Assembly: GCA_025738555.1 (NCBI GenBank)
Contig: JAOVFP010000024.1
Coordinates: forward strand, 930,001-994,000
Length of the DNA: 64,000 nucleotides
Direction: 5' to 3'
Source: Cyathus striatus
Taxonomy: Eukaryota > Basidiomycota > Agaricomycetes > Agaricales > Nidulariaceae
Shown: positions 24,171-37,444 of the stretch, in pieces
Position numbering within the stretch: the first letter of the stretch is position 1
How the letters are laid out: the number at the start of each line of letters is the position of its first letter
The notes under the pieces: model-generated
What the model was told of the DNA's origin: nothing
The model's input: only the letters and a program-made list of their open reading frames with translations
The model's database searches: none
Translations under genes and position numbers: made by a program

Positions 24171-24776
24171 ATGTCTTTCCTAGCACGCTCCTCGTTCCGC
24201 GCAGTAGCACGTACTGCCCCTCGCAGGTCCTTTGCTACCGCTGACTCCTCCGCCCTTCAAGCTTTCGAAGCGGAGAGCAAGGCCCTTCAGCACCACGCTA
24301 CTGGTATGTGCCTGTCTTTCTCTTCTCTCGTTCTTTCCCGCTGAATAACAACCGTTATAGAGACCAGCGAACTCTGGAGAAAAATTAGGTTCGTGTAATC
24401 TGACTATCGACGCGTTAAGGAGTTTGAACCATCCATTTACGTAAAGCTACTACGTCTGCCTCCCAGCCAGTGAGCTCCGTGCTTTTATGTCTATCATTAC
24501 GTTCAGAAGTAATATTTATTGAATTAGTCGCCGTTTGCACTGCCTGGGTCTACAACGCTGAGGCTGAACATGCCGCTCATCTCCAGCACATCAGGGACCA
24601 GAACGGTGGGGAGCTCCCGGAGGTTCCCGCTTTCGACTTCCTCAACCGCAGGGGTAAGCCCTTCCCGTGGGGTCAGAACTCTCTTTTCTTCAATCCCCAC
24701 GTACGTCCTTGATGTTATGCCTTCGCGATGTTGCTTACCTTTTGCTCCATAGGTTAACAAGAACCTTGAGGAATAA
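24171..24776 (+). CDS. COX13: Cytochrome c oxidase subunit 6A (Cox13)
   Basis: Small inner-membrane subunit of respiratory complex IV. Five exons (24171-24303, 24361-24388, 24447-24469, 24528-24700, 24753-24776) give 126 residues. A short presequence (SFLARSSFRAVARTAPRRS) is followed by ELWRKISYYVCLPAIAVCTA, which holds the single membrane segment, then EAEHAAHLQHIRDQNGG and the hallmark RRGKPFPWGQNSLFFNP. The protein ends NKNLEE. Exons of 28, 23 and 24 bases carry the membrane helix and the tail. The gene is divergent from Rpn2 across 210 bases, so the two promoters must overlap. Confidence 0.94.
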
Positions 24777-25055
24777 ACTAGTTATCTACTTGAATGTCGC
24801 ATGGGATAGATATCTAATGAATAGATCGTCTTAACTAGACGAGTCACAAGTTTCTTCATTCTGATCTCCCGTACTCTCCCGTACTCCTCCAGAGGCTCTT
24901 GCAGTACCTGTCTCTAACAGCCTTGCTGTTTGATCAAGATCTAGACTAAGACTTGTTTGTTCTAGATTCGCCTCCATGCGTTCCTCTAACACGTTACTTC
25001 CAAGCTTCAAATACTTTTCGGCTCTTAGCCTTGACAACCAAATCATACAGCAGTT
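24777..25055 (-). other. Open frame continuing past the stop of the next gene
   Basis: On the minus strand the reading frame of the secreted protein at 25056-25842 stays open after its TAG for another 74 codons, to a TAA at 24831-24833. The extension starts NCCMIWLSRLRAEKY, a hydrophobic stretch followed by basic residues, and goes on as an acidic Ser/Thr/Glu-rich tail. I treat it as 3' sequence or a readthrough extension, not as a gene. The rest of the stretch is the COX13 3' region. Confidence 0.4.
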
Positions 25056-25842
25056 CTACAACAACGCTATCAAGCTACCCAATACTACACCAACTACAGG
25101 AGCGAAACCCTTCAGCGCATTCAATGGCACGGCATGCGATGGGTGGTCTGTGCTCTTCCTATTTCCTATCGGTTAGCACAGCTCCCAACGCCGTGGATTA
25201 GGACTCACGGAGTCTGTGCCGATGAGCTTGCAGTTCCCGAACCGACAAGACTTGCAACTGTCACAGTGCTGGTTTGGCCCTGAGATGCAACTAGGAGGAT
25301 GGAACCATTGTTCTGTGTTATGATAGTAATAATTGGTGCAGAAGCAGCTAGTTTTCCTGCGTGTCACTATTTCGGCATTTGCACGTAGGTGGTAAGAAAA
25401 CTTACTGCTGGTTATGTTAGATGAACTCTCCTCGGTCTTCGATGCGTTCAGAGATGTTGAATATTGCTGTTGTGCCGTCATCGTGGCCGTGGTTGACTCT
25501 GGCGCCTCTGTGAGGACTTTAGACTGAGGCTCATTATCAGAATTAGACTCTTGTGACGAATCATCATAATCATCCTCAGGATCCAATGGGTCACCATCTT
25601 CGTCAAATGTTCCAACTATTTACTAAAATATCAGTTCTATGTGCTTCAACTCGATGTTTCGACGCACAGTCATCGTAATCTGCGTAGTCTCCGTCGTTAT
25701 TGTTATTACCGCGGGCAGTCAAACCCCAGTCCCCGTCTCGGTGAACTAGATTTGTTGTTGTCGATTGTGGGAAGGCCGATGCATTGGAGGCCAGGAGGCC
25801 TACAGTGAAAAGTATAAAGTAGAGGAACGTTTTCTTTTGCAT
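25056..25842 (-). CDS. Small secreted, Ser/Thr-rich, possibly membrane- or GPI-anchored protein
   Basis: Function unknown. Four exons on the minus strand (25668-25842, 25406-25615, 25209-25347, 25056-25158) join in phase to 208 residues. The N-terminus is a signal peptide (KKTFLYFILFTVGLLASNASA). Then come an Asn/Asp-rich stretch (RGNNNNDGDYADYDD), an acidic segment, a Ser/Thr-rich part (TSTVTVASLVGSGTASSSAQ) and a C-terminal hydrophobic segment, KGFAPVVGVVLGSLIALL, right before the TAG. That tail fits a GPI-attachment signal or one membrane helix. The intron at 25159-25208 has a perfect GTGAGT donor and a CTAAC branch. The third exon could instead begin nine bases earlier, at another AG in the same phase. 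The neighbour at 26318-27002 is another small secreted protein in the same direction. Confidence 0.68.
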
Positions 25843-26317
25843 TGTTACAATGTCTTTACAGTTACGACGCTGTCGAACTGTCTTTGGATATGACGGACCA
25901 AGCCGTCGTCGTTTCTTTCAAAATTTAAGGTGGGGAGTGGCTAACCAGAGCTAAGGAGTCCCAGGTCAACATGCGAGTATTATATACTTATGCTGAGAGG
26001 CTGTGTCGCAAGGTTGCAAGGTGACACTTCCCCTCTTGCATCCCATCACGGAAATACCGCCGTGATGAAGGTTTCAAGTTCCAGTGATGGGACAATGCAG
26101 CAACAAGTTATAACAAATACTAGATATCATTCAACGGAAGGCATAATCCATGTTGTACAGTGTACACTATTACTCTAGTATTTGAACTGATTAAGTAGTT
26201 TGACATGTGAAAAACGAATGGAGTTGTATGTTATGTGTCCGTACTTATAAAAGGGGTATATAGAAGTCCAGATAGGATGACGACAAATAAGAATCCTTGG
26301 TAGTCATGTAGTTGCAT
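25843..26317. other. Intergenic spacer between two secreted-protein genes
   Basis: Promoter side of the gene ending at 25056 and 3' region of the gene at 26318. A plus-strand frame at 25990-26178 is not supported. No other feature seen. Confidence 0.4.
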
Positions 26318-27002
26318 TTAAAGAGTCAACACTGCGCCAACTACCGTACTAGCAATGACAGTTGCAAGCCCAAATGCTAATGGCGAAGACGATGCTCGGA
26401 TGCCGACAGCAGCATTGCTGTTACTCACTGCACTTGATGCTGCGGCCCCTGCGTCTGATGCGGCAGAGACAGCTGCTGCAGTCGCAACGGTATAAAAGCT
26501 ACCAAGAGTCGAGGTAGCAACACCTGCGCCAGAAGCAGCCAGTGTAATTGCTTCTCCTCCAACGCTAGTTACCACGGTAAGCGCCTGTCCACCGACAGCT
26601 GTGGAGCAGGTCAGCATGGCGCATCAGATCGCGATGGGGCAGAATATCGTAAACTCACAGGTGACAGTCGATAAAATCTGACCGGCCCCACTGGTAATTT
26701 GACCTCCAACGCTGGCAGCTTTGCTGGTCAAGTCCTCTCCAACGCTAGTAATAGCACTCCCAGCACCAGCCGCAGCGCTAGTAATATCACCCCCGACGCT
26801 AGCTGCCCCACTAGTTATATCTGAACCAACACTTCCTGCGAAGGAAGTAACAACACCGAAGACGGAACTTGCATCGTCGACGATACCACCTAAAAAATGG
26901 TGAGAGGGTGTCAACGATTAAGAAACCATACATACCTTGAGGGGCCGCATTGACAATGACGAGCGAGGCCAAGAGAGAAGCTACGAAGAACTTGGGGTAC
27001 AT
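26318..27002 (-). CDS. Small secreted Ala/Gly/Ser-rich repeat protein
   Basis: Function unknown. Three exons on the minus strand (26936-27002, 26659-26889, 26318-26598) give 192 residues. A signal peptide (FFVASLLASLVIVNAAPQ) precedes a mature part built of imperfect repeats around VGGDITS, with a spacing of about 11 residues (SVGSDITSGAA, SVGGDITSAAA, SVGGQITSGAG and others). A second part rich in Ala, Thr and Val follows, then a C-terminal hydrophobic segment (PLAFGLATVIASTVVGAVLTL) that could direct GPI attachment. There is no cysteine in the repeat part and almost no charge, so a structural cell-wall or surface protein is a reasonable inference. The repeat helices would be weakly amphipathic. 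I know no named family with this pattern. Confidence 0.72.
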
Positions 27003-27348
27003 GCTGACGAGACGCAGAAGTTTAAAAGTTTAAGCTTAACTTTAGGAGAACGAAAAAATGGGGCGAAAACGGAAGAAAGAGAGATAAATTATAGGAATAA
27101 AAAACGGAGGTGGATATATGAGAAATGCGGAGCTGTGCAGGGCTGGGTGCCGGTGGAGCTAGTCTTAGCGCGTAGCGCCCAGTGTTTTATTTTTATCTCG
27201 TCATTGCAACAATGTTTTCCGTAGTTCCACGTGATCTGGCGATCTTATCTCCCCGAACTTGTTACTTCGTTCCCAAAATCCAGACTTGACAATTTCACAA
27301 GACCTTCCACTTTCTTTTCACCGCCTATCATTTACTTAGCTGTTCAGA
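27003..27348. other. Divergent promoter region
   Basis: Shared upstream region of the secreted repeat protein (minus) and RPE1 (plus). No gene seen. A purine-rich stretch at about 27045-27115 may be the leader or core promoter of the minus-strand gene. Confidence 0.35.
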
Positions 27349-28357
27349 ATGCCTCGCGCGATCATCTCTCCTTCAGTACTTGCCTCAGACTTTGGCCAGC
27401 TTACGGCGGAATGTAACCGTATGATTAAGGGCGGAGCGGAATGGTTACATATGGGTATGTGTTAAGCCTTCGCGCTCAATTAGAATTGCTTGTCATCATT
27501 GTCTCAACCTTACAGATGTTATGGACGGGTAATTTGCTTCTCCAATCTTACTTGTTAAATTTTAGCCATAATATTCTACTAGCCATTTCGTGCCCAATAT
27601 TACAATGGGTAAGGAAGGACTACACAGCCTCAAGCTGCGCCCAGCACTGCTAACTGCGGTCCTTGTCCAGGTGCACCAATCTCTCATGCGTGAAGAAAGG
27701 GATCCCTGACATATTTATGGATTGTCACATGATGGTGTCCGAACCAGAGAAGGTGCTTTTTTATTCGTTAAGTTTCCTGAGTCTGAATGTTCACCAACTT
27801 GTAGTGGGTCGACGACATCGCAGATGCTGGTGGCGCCTTATATTGCTTCCATATCGAAGCAACTTGTTCGTAACCCATTGATATGCTAAATAACGCTCAC
27901 AGGTATACTCTACAGCTGACGCCCTTTCTTTGATTCATACTATCCACAAACGGAACATGAAGGCCGGAGTAGCTATTTCTCCTGATACCTCATCTACTGC
28001 GATTACGGACGCAATCGGCCATGCTGCGGACATGCTTCTTGTAATGACTGTATACCCAGGTCGTGGTGGCCAAAAATTCATCGAACGCTGCGTACCCAAA
28101 GTTTCAGAACTCCGGGTCAGATTCCCTGAAAAGGACATTGAAGTAGATGGCGGTGTCGGCCCGAAGACTATTGGTGTCTGCGCAGAAGCTGGTACGTTAG
28201 GCTTTTCAAAGTCCATTCTAGTAATAAACCATTTGATACAGGCAGCAACGTAATCGTCGCGGGAACAGCAATTTTTGGAGCTGAAGATCCAGAAAGCGTT
28301 ATTAATACTCTTAAAGCGACAGTTAATGCTGCCCAGGTAAAACTTGCTTCACAGTAA
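27349..28357 (+). CDS. RPE1: Ribulose-phosphate 3-epimerase, with apparent one-base frameshift
   Basis: Interconverts ribulose 5-phosphate and xylulose 5-phosphate in the pentose phosphate pathway; a TIM-barrel metalloenzyme. Seven exons (27349-27454, 27516-27528, 27583-27608, 27671-27752, 27805-27865, 27916-28191, 28242-28357), two of them only 13 and 26 bases. Motifs in order: ISPSVLASDFGQL, HMDVMDGHFVPNITMG with metal ligands, FMDCHMMVSEPEKW, GVAISPDT, LLVMTVYPGRGGQKF with the phosphate loop, and DIEVDGGVG. The exon 27671-27752 is one base short: it begins GAPI in the right phase, then must switch frame to read SCVKKGIPDIF, otherwise a TGA follows. With one more base the protein would be 226 residues, the normal size. 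Every other junction is in phase. Confidence 0.92.
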
Positions 28358-28739
28358 AGGCCCGTAGAGTGTAGGGTACTTGGAAGGAGGTGAATATTAA
28401 ACATGTACATAGGCATGCCACGCACCTAATCGTATCAAATGGAAGTAGATGTCAAAGACTATAGTGTGAATACAGTTTGAATTATATACCGTATAAAGAC
28501 AATAAAATGATTGTTGAAAATATCAAGTCCCAGATTGTCTCATGCAGAGGTATACCATGTCATTTTCGTGTAATAGTCATTAATAAATAGTCGATCTGCT
28601 GTGTTTTACCAATGCAGCCATTCCCCATACATATTGGGTCTTTCACCTCGGATATAAGACTCGAATGTCCGTTTTAAAACCGTTGCCCAGTCAAGATCAC
28701 GTTTATCATCTTCAACCTTCTCGTCTGTTGTTTCCATGT
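28358..28739. other. Convergent intergenic region
   Basis: 3' regions of RPE1 and the glycosyltransferase. AT-rich, with AATAAA-like motifs near 28480-28485 and 28580. No gene. Confidence 0.4.
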
Positions 28740-31060
28740 TTATAGGCTTTGTATTATCTCCTTAAGAGCTGCTCGCGCCTGTGTCTCTCCCGCTGCAAAT
28801 TGAAGTCCCAAGTCGGGCCAATCACGAGTAGGATCGAATGGTTTCCACCTGTCATCCAGCTCGTGTAAGGAAATATAATCCGTGCAAAGACAACCATTAC
28901 TCACCAGAAATTGTGAAAATGGTATGAAAAAGCACCCCGGTAAAAACCTTCGAGCCCTAACGCTTGAGGTGCTGCACTGTCAGAAGCAGGTGTATCGAAG
29001 AAGTGCGCAAAACTACCAGAAGTAAAGTTAGCCAACTAAACGAAAACAGAATATGTGCAAGCTGTCTTACTCGGTGATGAATGGTTGAGGAGGGCGCGAC
29101 ATTTGATAATTCTCTGTGTTTAACCATGCAGAGTCGAAAAGAGCATCGGGAAGCCGCAACAACAATCCTTCAAGATGAGCTTCCTTGGTATATTTAGATA
29201 CAGTCATAGGATGAAAATCGAAGTTATTCTTCAGCGCTGTTCGGAAGAGAAACTTACCCAACGCCGAATTTTTATTCAAGTGAAGAACCGCAGTATTGTA
29301 TTTCTCTAGGCGCGACCATCGATATGCGAAGGCTCCTTTCCATCCCCAGAGCTCCTCCCAGTCTCGTAAGAAAATGGTATCTGCATCCAGATATATTCCG
29401 CCGAAGCGATGGCATAAAATGAACCGGGCCAGGTCGGAAAGGATAACACTAAGCTTATCGTAAGTCGAAGAAGATTTCGATCCAGTACGATTTATCAGAT
29501 CGTCCTTGTCACCCTTTTCTTGTTCTTTATTCGACGCATCTTCAATATCCTCGGAAGACTCCTTCAAGTTATCCCCCGGAATGTTAAATACTGAACCTCC
29601 AGAATTGAATATATTCATTTTGCGCCATTCATCCCGCAATTCCTCTACACCATCCAGTTGTTCAGTGGTATTCCATATTTTGAACTGGACAACGTCTTTG
29701 AACCGAGGATGCAGAAATGGCGACGACCAAGGGTTTTTCTTTAGCTCGTCATACATATCCTTCACTGCTGATGGATTAGGCACGGCAGCAGCAGGTCCAG
29801 GATTTATCCACAGCCAGAACTGAGGTCTGCATGTGGTATTGGAGGGGAAACGCTCCAAATGCAGCCCTGTGTTCTGCGTGAAGAGAAAGGATAAAATAGC
29901 GAGATATGGTTTGTCGGTAAAAGGTCCTGTCCAGAACATATGGAACACACGAAGATTTTCAGGGTCACAGGGAGAAGCAAGATTGGTATAAGGCTGATAC
30001 TGGCCAGCAGGAGGAAGTCGAATTGGAGATTGCTCCCAGTCTGCCCCGCGTCGTTTTGCAAGTCCTTCATTAGGATCTGATGGATCCACAGCCTGTGCTG
30101 TTATTCCATTTAAATACGGATACGTAGTACTGCTTCCAAAGTCCTCGTGATGAGTTGCATTGTCTGTCCTTTCGACATAAATATATTTCCAATTGTCCAT
30201 ATTTCCTCGTCGCATTCGTTTTCCGTTGTCGAGTCCAGCTCCGACGCGAAGTACTTCGAGACAATCCCGAACAAACTATTCCAATCCGTTTAATCCATAG
30301 TCTGGGCCATACACGCACTTGCTCACCTTTTTATGCGAAAAGTCACAATGCTCCATAACAATATCAAGGTCTGCTATACTTCCAGGTACCGGACGAGGAG
30401 GGTAGGCATTATTGGGAGGCTGGCTCTGAATATCGAGGTATATTCGTTTAGGTCCTACGCCCATCGTATTTGATACATATGGCTCAGGCGGAAATATGAA
30501 TTCTGAAGGTGATGGTACCCTTCTTGGAGGTAATGCAGGATTAATGGGTGGAGATTTAAATCTAATCTGTTGGGGAACTGGAGAGAACCTGTTATGGATA
30601 GCCATGAATAGAAGAAAGAAAACTCACTTTTCCGTCGACTAGGGTAGTGCCCGCTTGAAATCTCCCATTTCCATATCCTCTGCAAGTCCTCCCTTGTAAA
30701 CACAACTGTCCCGGGGTCTGTGAATGGTACCGGCCACTGCTTTTCTCCCGTCGCGAACCGCTTTGTAAATGCAAATACGATAAATACCAATAGAAGAACA
30801 AGTAAGCACAGTACAAAGGATCCCCGTTTACGGCCAAACCGCGCTGTAGTATGTTGATGCAGTCGTCTTGGATTTGGGATCCAAAGTCGTATCCGGCGCG
30901 TCCGAAGACCAGGTATACGGATGGAAATGAGAGTCCACCATGGATGTAGTCCCCTGAGCGCATACTTCTCCTTCACGGCGGAAGATGATGAGTACACAGG
31001 AAGACCGCTTCGAAGCAAACCGTTACGATTTGGAGCCGGGAGATAGGCCGACGTGGCCAT
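28740..31060 (-). CDS. Type II membrane glycosyltransferase with DXD sugar-binding domain
   Basis: Probable Golgi glycosyltransferase of the GT32-like (DXD sugar-binding) group. Five exons on the minus strand (30628-31060, 30327-30577, 29071-30275, 28905-29012, 28740-28848) join in phase to 701 residues. An N-terminal cytosolic part of about 80 residues rich in Arg is followed by one membrane helix (FVLCLLVLLLVFIVFAF) and a long lumenal part. The nucleotide-sugar/metal motif is GGIYLDADTIFL, preceded by a helix (LSVILSDLARFILCHRF) typical of the family. The fourth exon starts at FAHFFDTPASD after a TAG acceptor with a GGCTAAC branch. The ATG at 31060 has a strong ACCATGG context. Donor, acceptor and linkage cannot be told. 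Confidence 0.85.
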
Positions 31061-31438
31061 GGTATATGATGGATTCAACCTTCAAGTTGTGTAGTCAAAT
31101 AATGATATAAGCGGAATGGGAAGCCGCTAAGTAGATGCTCAGGCAAGTCGGTACAGTCGGTACATATGTATGTGTCGCACAGCGCCTAGCAACTTACAAG
31201 TAATACTTTTCTAGTGATCATCCCAACAAACTTACATAAAGTTAAAATAGCAATTTGCGCTCGTGACTTAGTCCCTGGAGACTTCGCTGGTCGGTGGTCC
31301 GCCTAAGGTCTGCCACTTCACGAAAGTTCACATCCTCAGTTGTTGCAGAAAAAATAGTATGTATTCTATCGAAGTATGGATACTAATACAGTTGTAGAAA
31401 TGGTTTAATCATCTTGTGCTGCATGAACTTAAAGGGGA
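31061..31438. other. Intergenic spacer
   Basis: Promoter of the glycosyltransferase and 3' region of pyruvate kinase. The direct repeat GTCGGTACA at 31146-31163 is the only visible pattern. Confidence 0.35.
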
Positions 31439-33701
31439 CCCAATTGCTGCAACTCAAGGTCAGCGTTGTCAGTGGGCACCGACAGGACACGGAGTGTGTT
31501 AGTGTGGCCAAGTCCACCCTTCCAGCCCTGCACAGCGATAATAGTAGTGCCGGGAGTAATGATGTTCAACGCCAAGGCGTTGCGCAGTCCGAATCGGATG
31601 CGGTTATCGACCTGCGCGCGTCAGTCAGTTCAAGCTGTCAAAAAGATATATGAATGCTTACATCAGTCTGCCACTGGTGCTCCTGAATGCCGCGAGGCTC
31701 AGGGTACCAGAATGGATAGCATCCACGGTGAAGGTGGATTTGCCTTGCTGTTTGCTCGTTGCGAGTAACTATGATTTAGGCTTGTAAGCAGATGACAACA
31801 TCGAAATTGTACATTACATACCAGTAATAATGGGAACCGAGGGACGGTACTTGGAGATAAGACGGGCAGTGTTGCCACTGGTTGAAAGCACAAGAATGGC
31901 ACTTGCGTTTTGCTCAGATGCGGCAGCAACTGCAGCAATGGCAACGGTCTCGGCAGTCTCTGTGGGTCGGGGTTGGATTGAACGAATGTCATCGAACACG
32001 GGTGGATAACAGATAGCAGACTCTGCGAGCAAGCAGGTCTCCGCCATCATGAGCACTGTTCCAGGATTAGCATCTCGAACACAATATTTACAACAGCTTC
32101 ATCCATACCAGACTGAATAGGGTATGAACCCTTGGCTGTCTCACCGGACAACATGACACAGTCTGCTCCATCTAGGACGGCGTTGGCAACGTCGCTAACT
32201 TCTGCACGGGTAGGTCTGGGGTTATACTATACCAAAGCAGAACGTAATCAGAAGAAAGAACGAATAGAAGGGAAGCGCATATACCGTCATCGACTATAAA
32301 AAATAAAAGTATGGATCAGTCATGCAGAATTGGCCGAACACAAACTTTCTTACCTCAAGCATTTGTGTGGCAACGATAACGGGCTTGCCAGCAATGTTGC
32401 ATTTGGCAATCATCATCTTTTGAGCCAAAAACACTTGGCTGGCAGGAATTTCGATACCAAGGTCACCGCGGGCGACCATGACACCATCTGTCTCTTTCAA
32501 AATCTCGTCGAAGTTGGCGACACCTTGTTCGTTTTCGATCTTGACGATAATTTTAATGTTGGCGCCATCGGGACCAAGAACTTCGCGAATATCCTTGACA
32601 TCCTGACCACGACGGATAAATGATGCGAAGATCATATCAACGCCATTCTTGACACCAAATTGGAGATCCTTCTTGTCTTTGTCAGAGAGAGCGGGAAGAT
32701 CAACCTCCGTCTTGGGCAAGTTGACACCCTTGCGGGAGGAGATAGAGCCGTTATTCAGGGCCCGAACATGAACGTTGGGTCCATCGATTGAGAGAACCAA
32801 GAGGGATAGGATACCGTCATCGACGTAGATGAGCTTTCCGGGTGCAGTGACTTTGGGAAGATTAATCTGAATGGCCAGGCGTTCATCAGAGCGGAAATAG
32901 ATGCAGAATTCAAAGTGCGCGCACATAGTCCACCCACATGACGTTCTCATCGCAAGCTTCGCTATACTTGGGGTCGGTGCTGACAATGAATTCATGGCCG
33001 GCGGGAACTGCGTACTAAGTAATGGGATGAGGCACTACAACTGGAGCGAGACCATCGGTATGACGTACGTCCTTGCCCTCCTTCGTCAAGCCTGTGCGAA
33101 TTTCCGGACCTTTCTGTTAGAAGTACCGCGTTTAATTTGAGTGTTTAAAAATGGCTGGATATACTAACAGTATCAAGGGCAATAGCCACTGGGCGGCCAT
33201 GGGGGTCCTCTAGAGTTCGAGACCTTGGTAAGAGGGGATATGAGCAGGGAAGAGTGGGCTAGATGCGTACGGGCAACCATCTTCCTAGTGTTGTCAATAA
33301 CACTTTGATGATACTCGTAGGAGCCATGAGAGAAGTTCATGCGGACTAGAACGTTGGTTAAGGAAGACTGAAAGTACGCATTGAAGAGAGACTAAACTGA
33401 CCAACATTGACACCTGCGCGTCTGAGCTCAGCGAGCTTCTCGACGGTGTTGACCTTGGGGCCTGCGGAAGAGACAAAGAGATGAGCAAGAGGATCAATTG
33501 ATAGCTGAGAGGAAGAAAGGCAGACCAATGGTGGCAATAATGGATGTCTGCGAGGGATGGTCAGATGGGTGGGTCGAGTGTGAGGAGCGAGAAAGGTACC
33601 TTGCGCAAGAACTTTGTCTTTTCAGTTGGAACAGGGGCGGTGGCAACATCGAGAGTGGAGTTCCACTCGAGTTGAGAACGAACGCCGTCAGCAGGGAACA
33701 T
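31439..33701 (-). CDS. PYK1: Pyruvate kinase
   Basis: Last step of glycolysis: phosphoenolpyruvate plus ADP to pyruvate plus ATP. A minus-strand gene with many small exons over 2.26 kb, product roughly 530 residues. Motifs in order: [16 protein letters not shown], then [12 protein letters not shown] (ADP/K+ site), [12 protein letters not shown], the B domain around [10 protein letters not shown], the active-site block [11 protein letters not shown], then [28 protein letters not shown] and [16 protein letters not shown], with the C-domain [11 protein letters not shown]. The end QLGPL is at the TAA 31439-31441. I joined introns by motif and phase, for example NVV across 33358-33403 and a GTACGT donor after KEGKD. 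A TATA-like box lies upstream at 33760-33767. Single-copy PYK is usual in fungi. Confidence 0.95.
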
Positions 33702-33900
33702 GATTGAGATGAAGAGATTGAAAGGGAGTATTGAGTGAAGGAGAAAGAGGCTGGAGCTGGTTATAAGCGAAAAGGTAGGCGGAGGTAGAGGGGATGGGTT
33801 AAAAAATGGGCTTATCGATAACTATTCTGGAATTACTGTAGGCACGCGCTCGAAAGCGAAAGCGAGTGCACGTAGCCCTCCTGTATTCAAAAACAATTCC
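33702..33900 (-). promoter_or_regulatory. Pyruvate kinase core promoter and CT-rich leader
   Basis: Read on the minus strand, a TATA-like CTTATAAC at 33760-33767 is followed by about 60 bases almost purely C and T, ending at the PYK ATG (33701). This layout is common in highly expressed fungal glycolytic genes. Transcription start sites are not visible from sequence. Confidence 0.5.
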
Positions 33901-34691
33901 AAAATATATAAAATAAATTAACAAATGAGACGAATACGTCCCCTCCCGACGACTCCGGTGTCTCTCTGCAGCACAGATTTCCGTCGACTGCGTCCTCATG
34001 CATTATTTCATTGCTGGGGCACTTCCTGCCACTTCACCAACTCACACCAACTCACCGATGTCATTGCCCCGATGGCGGCAGATGGCGGCTTGGCCTCCGC
34101 CTTCCCCATCCGGACAGTCTTCATCGGTGCTCATCTCGTTATCGCTGCTGCAATCTCACATTGCCTCCGATGCCGCTCCAGCTCTCGGCCATATATAGCA
34201 ACAGCGCCGTCATCCGCACCACGCCCTTTTCGGTACTTTTGTATTGCCACTGCTCGCCCAGACTCGAAACAACACCGCGTGCGCTACACAACTGGCGGCT
34301 ATATAAAGAACCTCACCAACCGTCCAGCTTCTATTTCCGTCTATGCCCTCCAGACACTCACTATTCATTCCTAGACTATTTCTGGCCTGCGGTCTTGTCA
34401 CCCAACCTTCATCCAGAACGTTTTTCTCTACGCAGCTCTTGCCATCCTCAACCACGTTCCACTCTGTGTTCATACTCCTTTCTTCATCACACTTCTATTG
34501 TTATCCCTCTTGCAAACATGTCTCGATCCTTGCTCCATCACTCCTCATCGCCATCGTTGGTTGCCAACTCGTCGACCCACCAACCATTTTGTTCAACATT
34601 GAGTGTCACTTGTGTCACTACCGGTATCACGTACATACATTCCATATAAATACAGATACAAGAATTAAACACCATAAATAACATCAACACT
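33901..34691. other. Spacer between PYK and MCM3 with a promoter-like block on the plus strand
   Basis: Long frames overlap here in several phases, probably because the sequence is C/T-rich. On the plus strand a TATATAAAG box (34300-34308) is followed by about 200 C/T-rich bases and an ATG at 34518 in AAAC context, opening a frame of only 43 codons to 34649. No family is recognised. See the separate finding. Confidence 0.35.

Positions 34692-37444
<2,753 letters not shown>

Noticed and set aside
24831..25046. Independent minus-strand gene of 71 residues
   Set aside because: It lies in the frame of the upstream secreted protein and has no own promoter, signal or motif; treated as 3' extension.
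33925..34649. Overlapping plus-strand frames of 149 and 212 codons
   Set aside because: They overlap in different phases in C/T-rich sequence, with no motif and no orthologue I recognise; probably chance openness.
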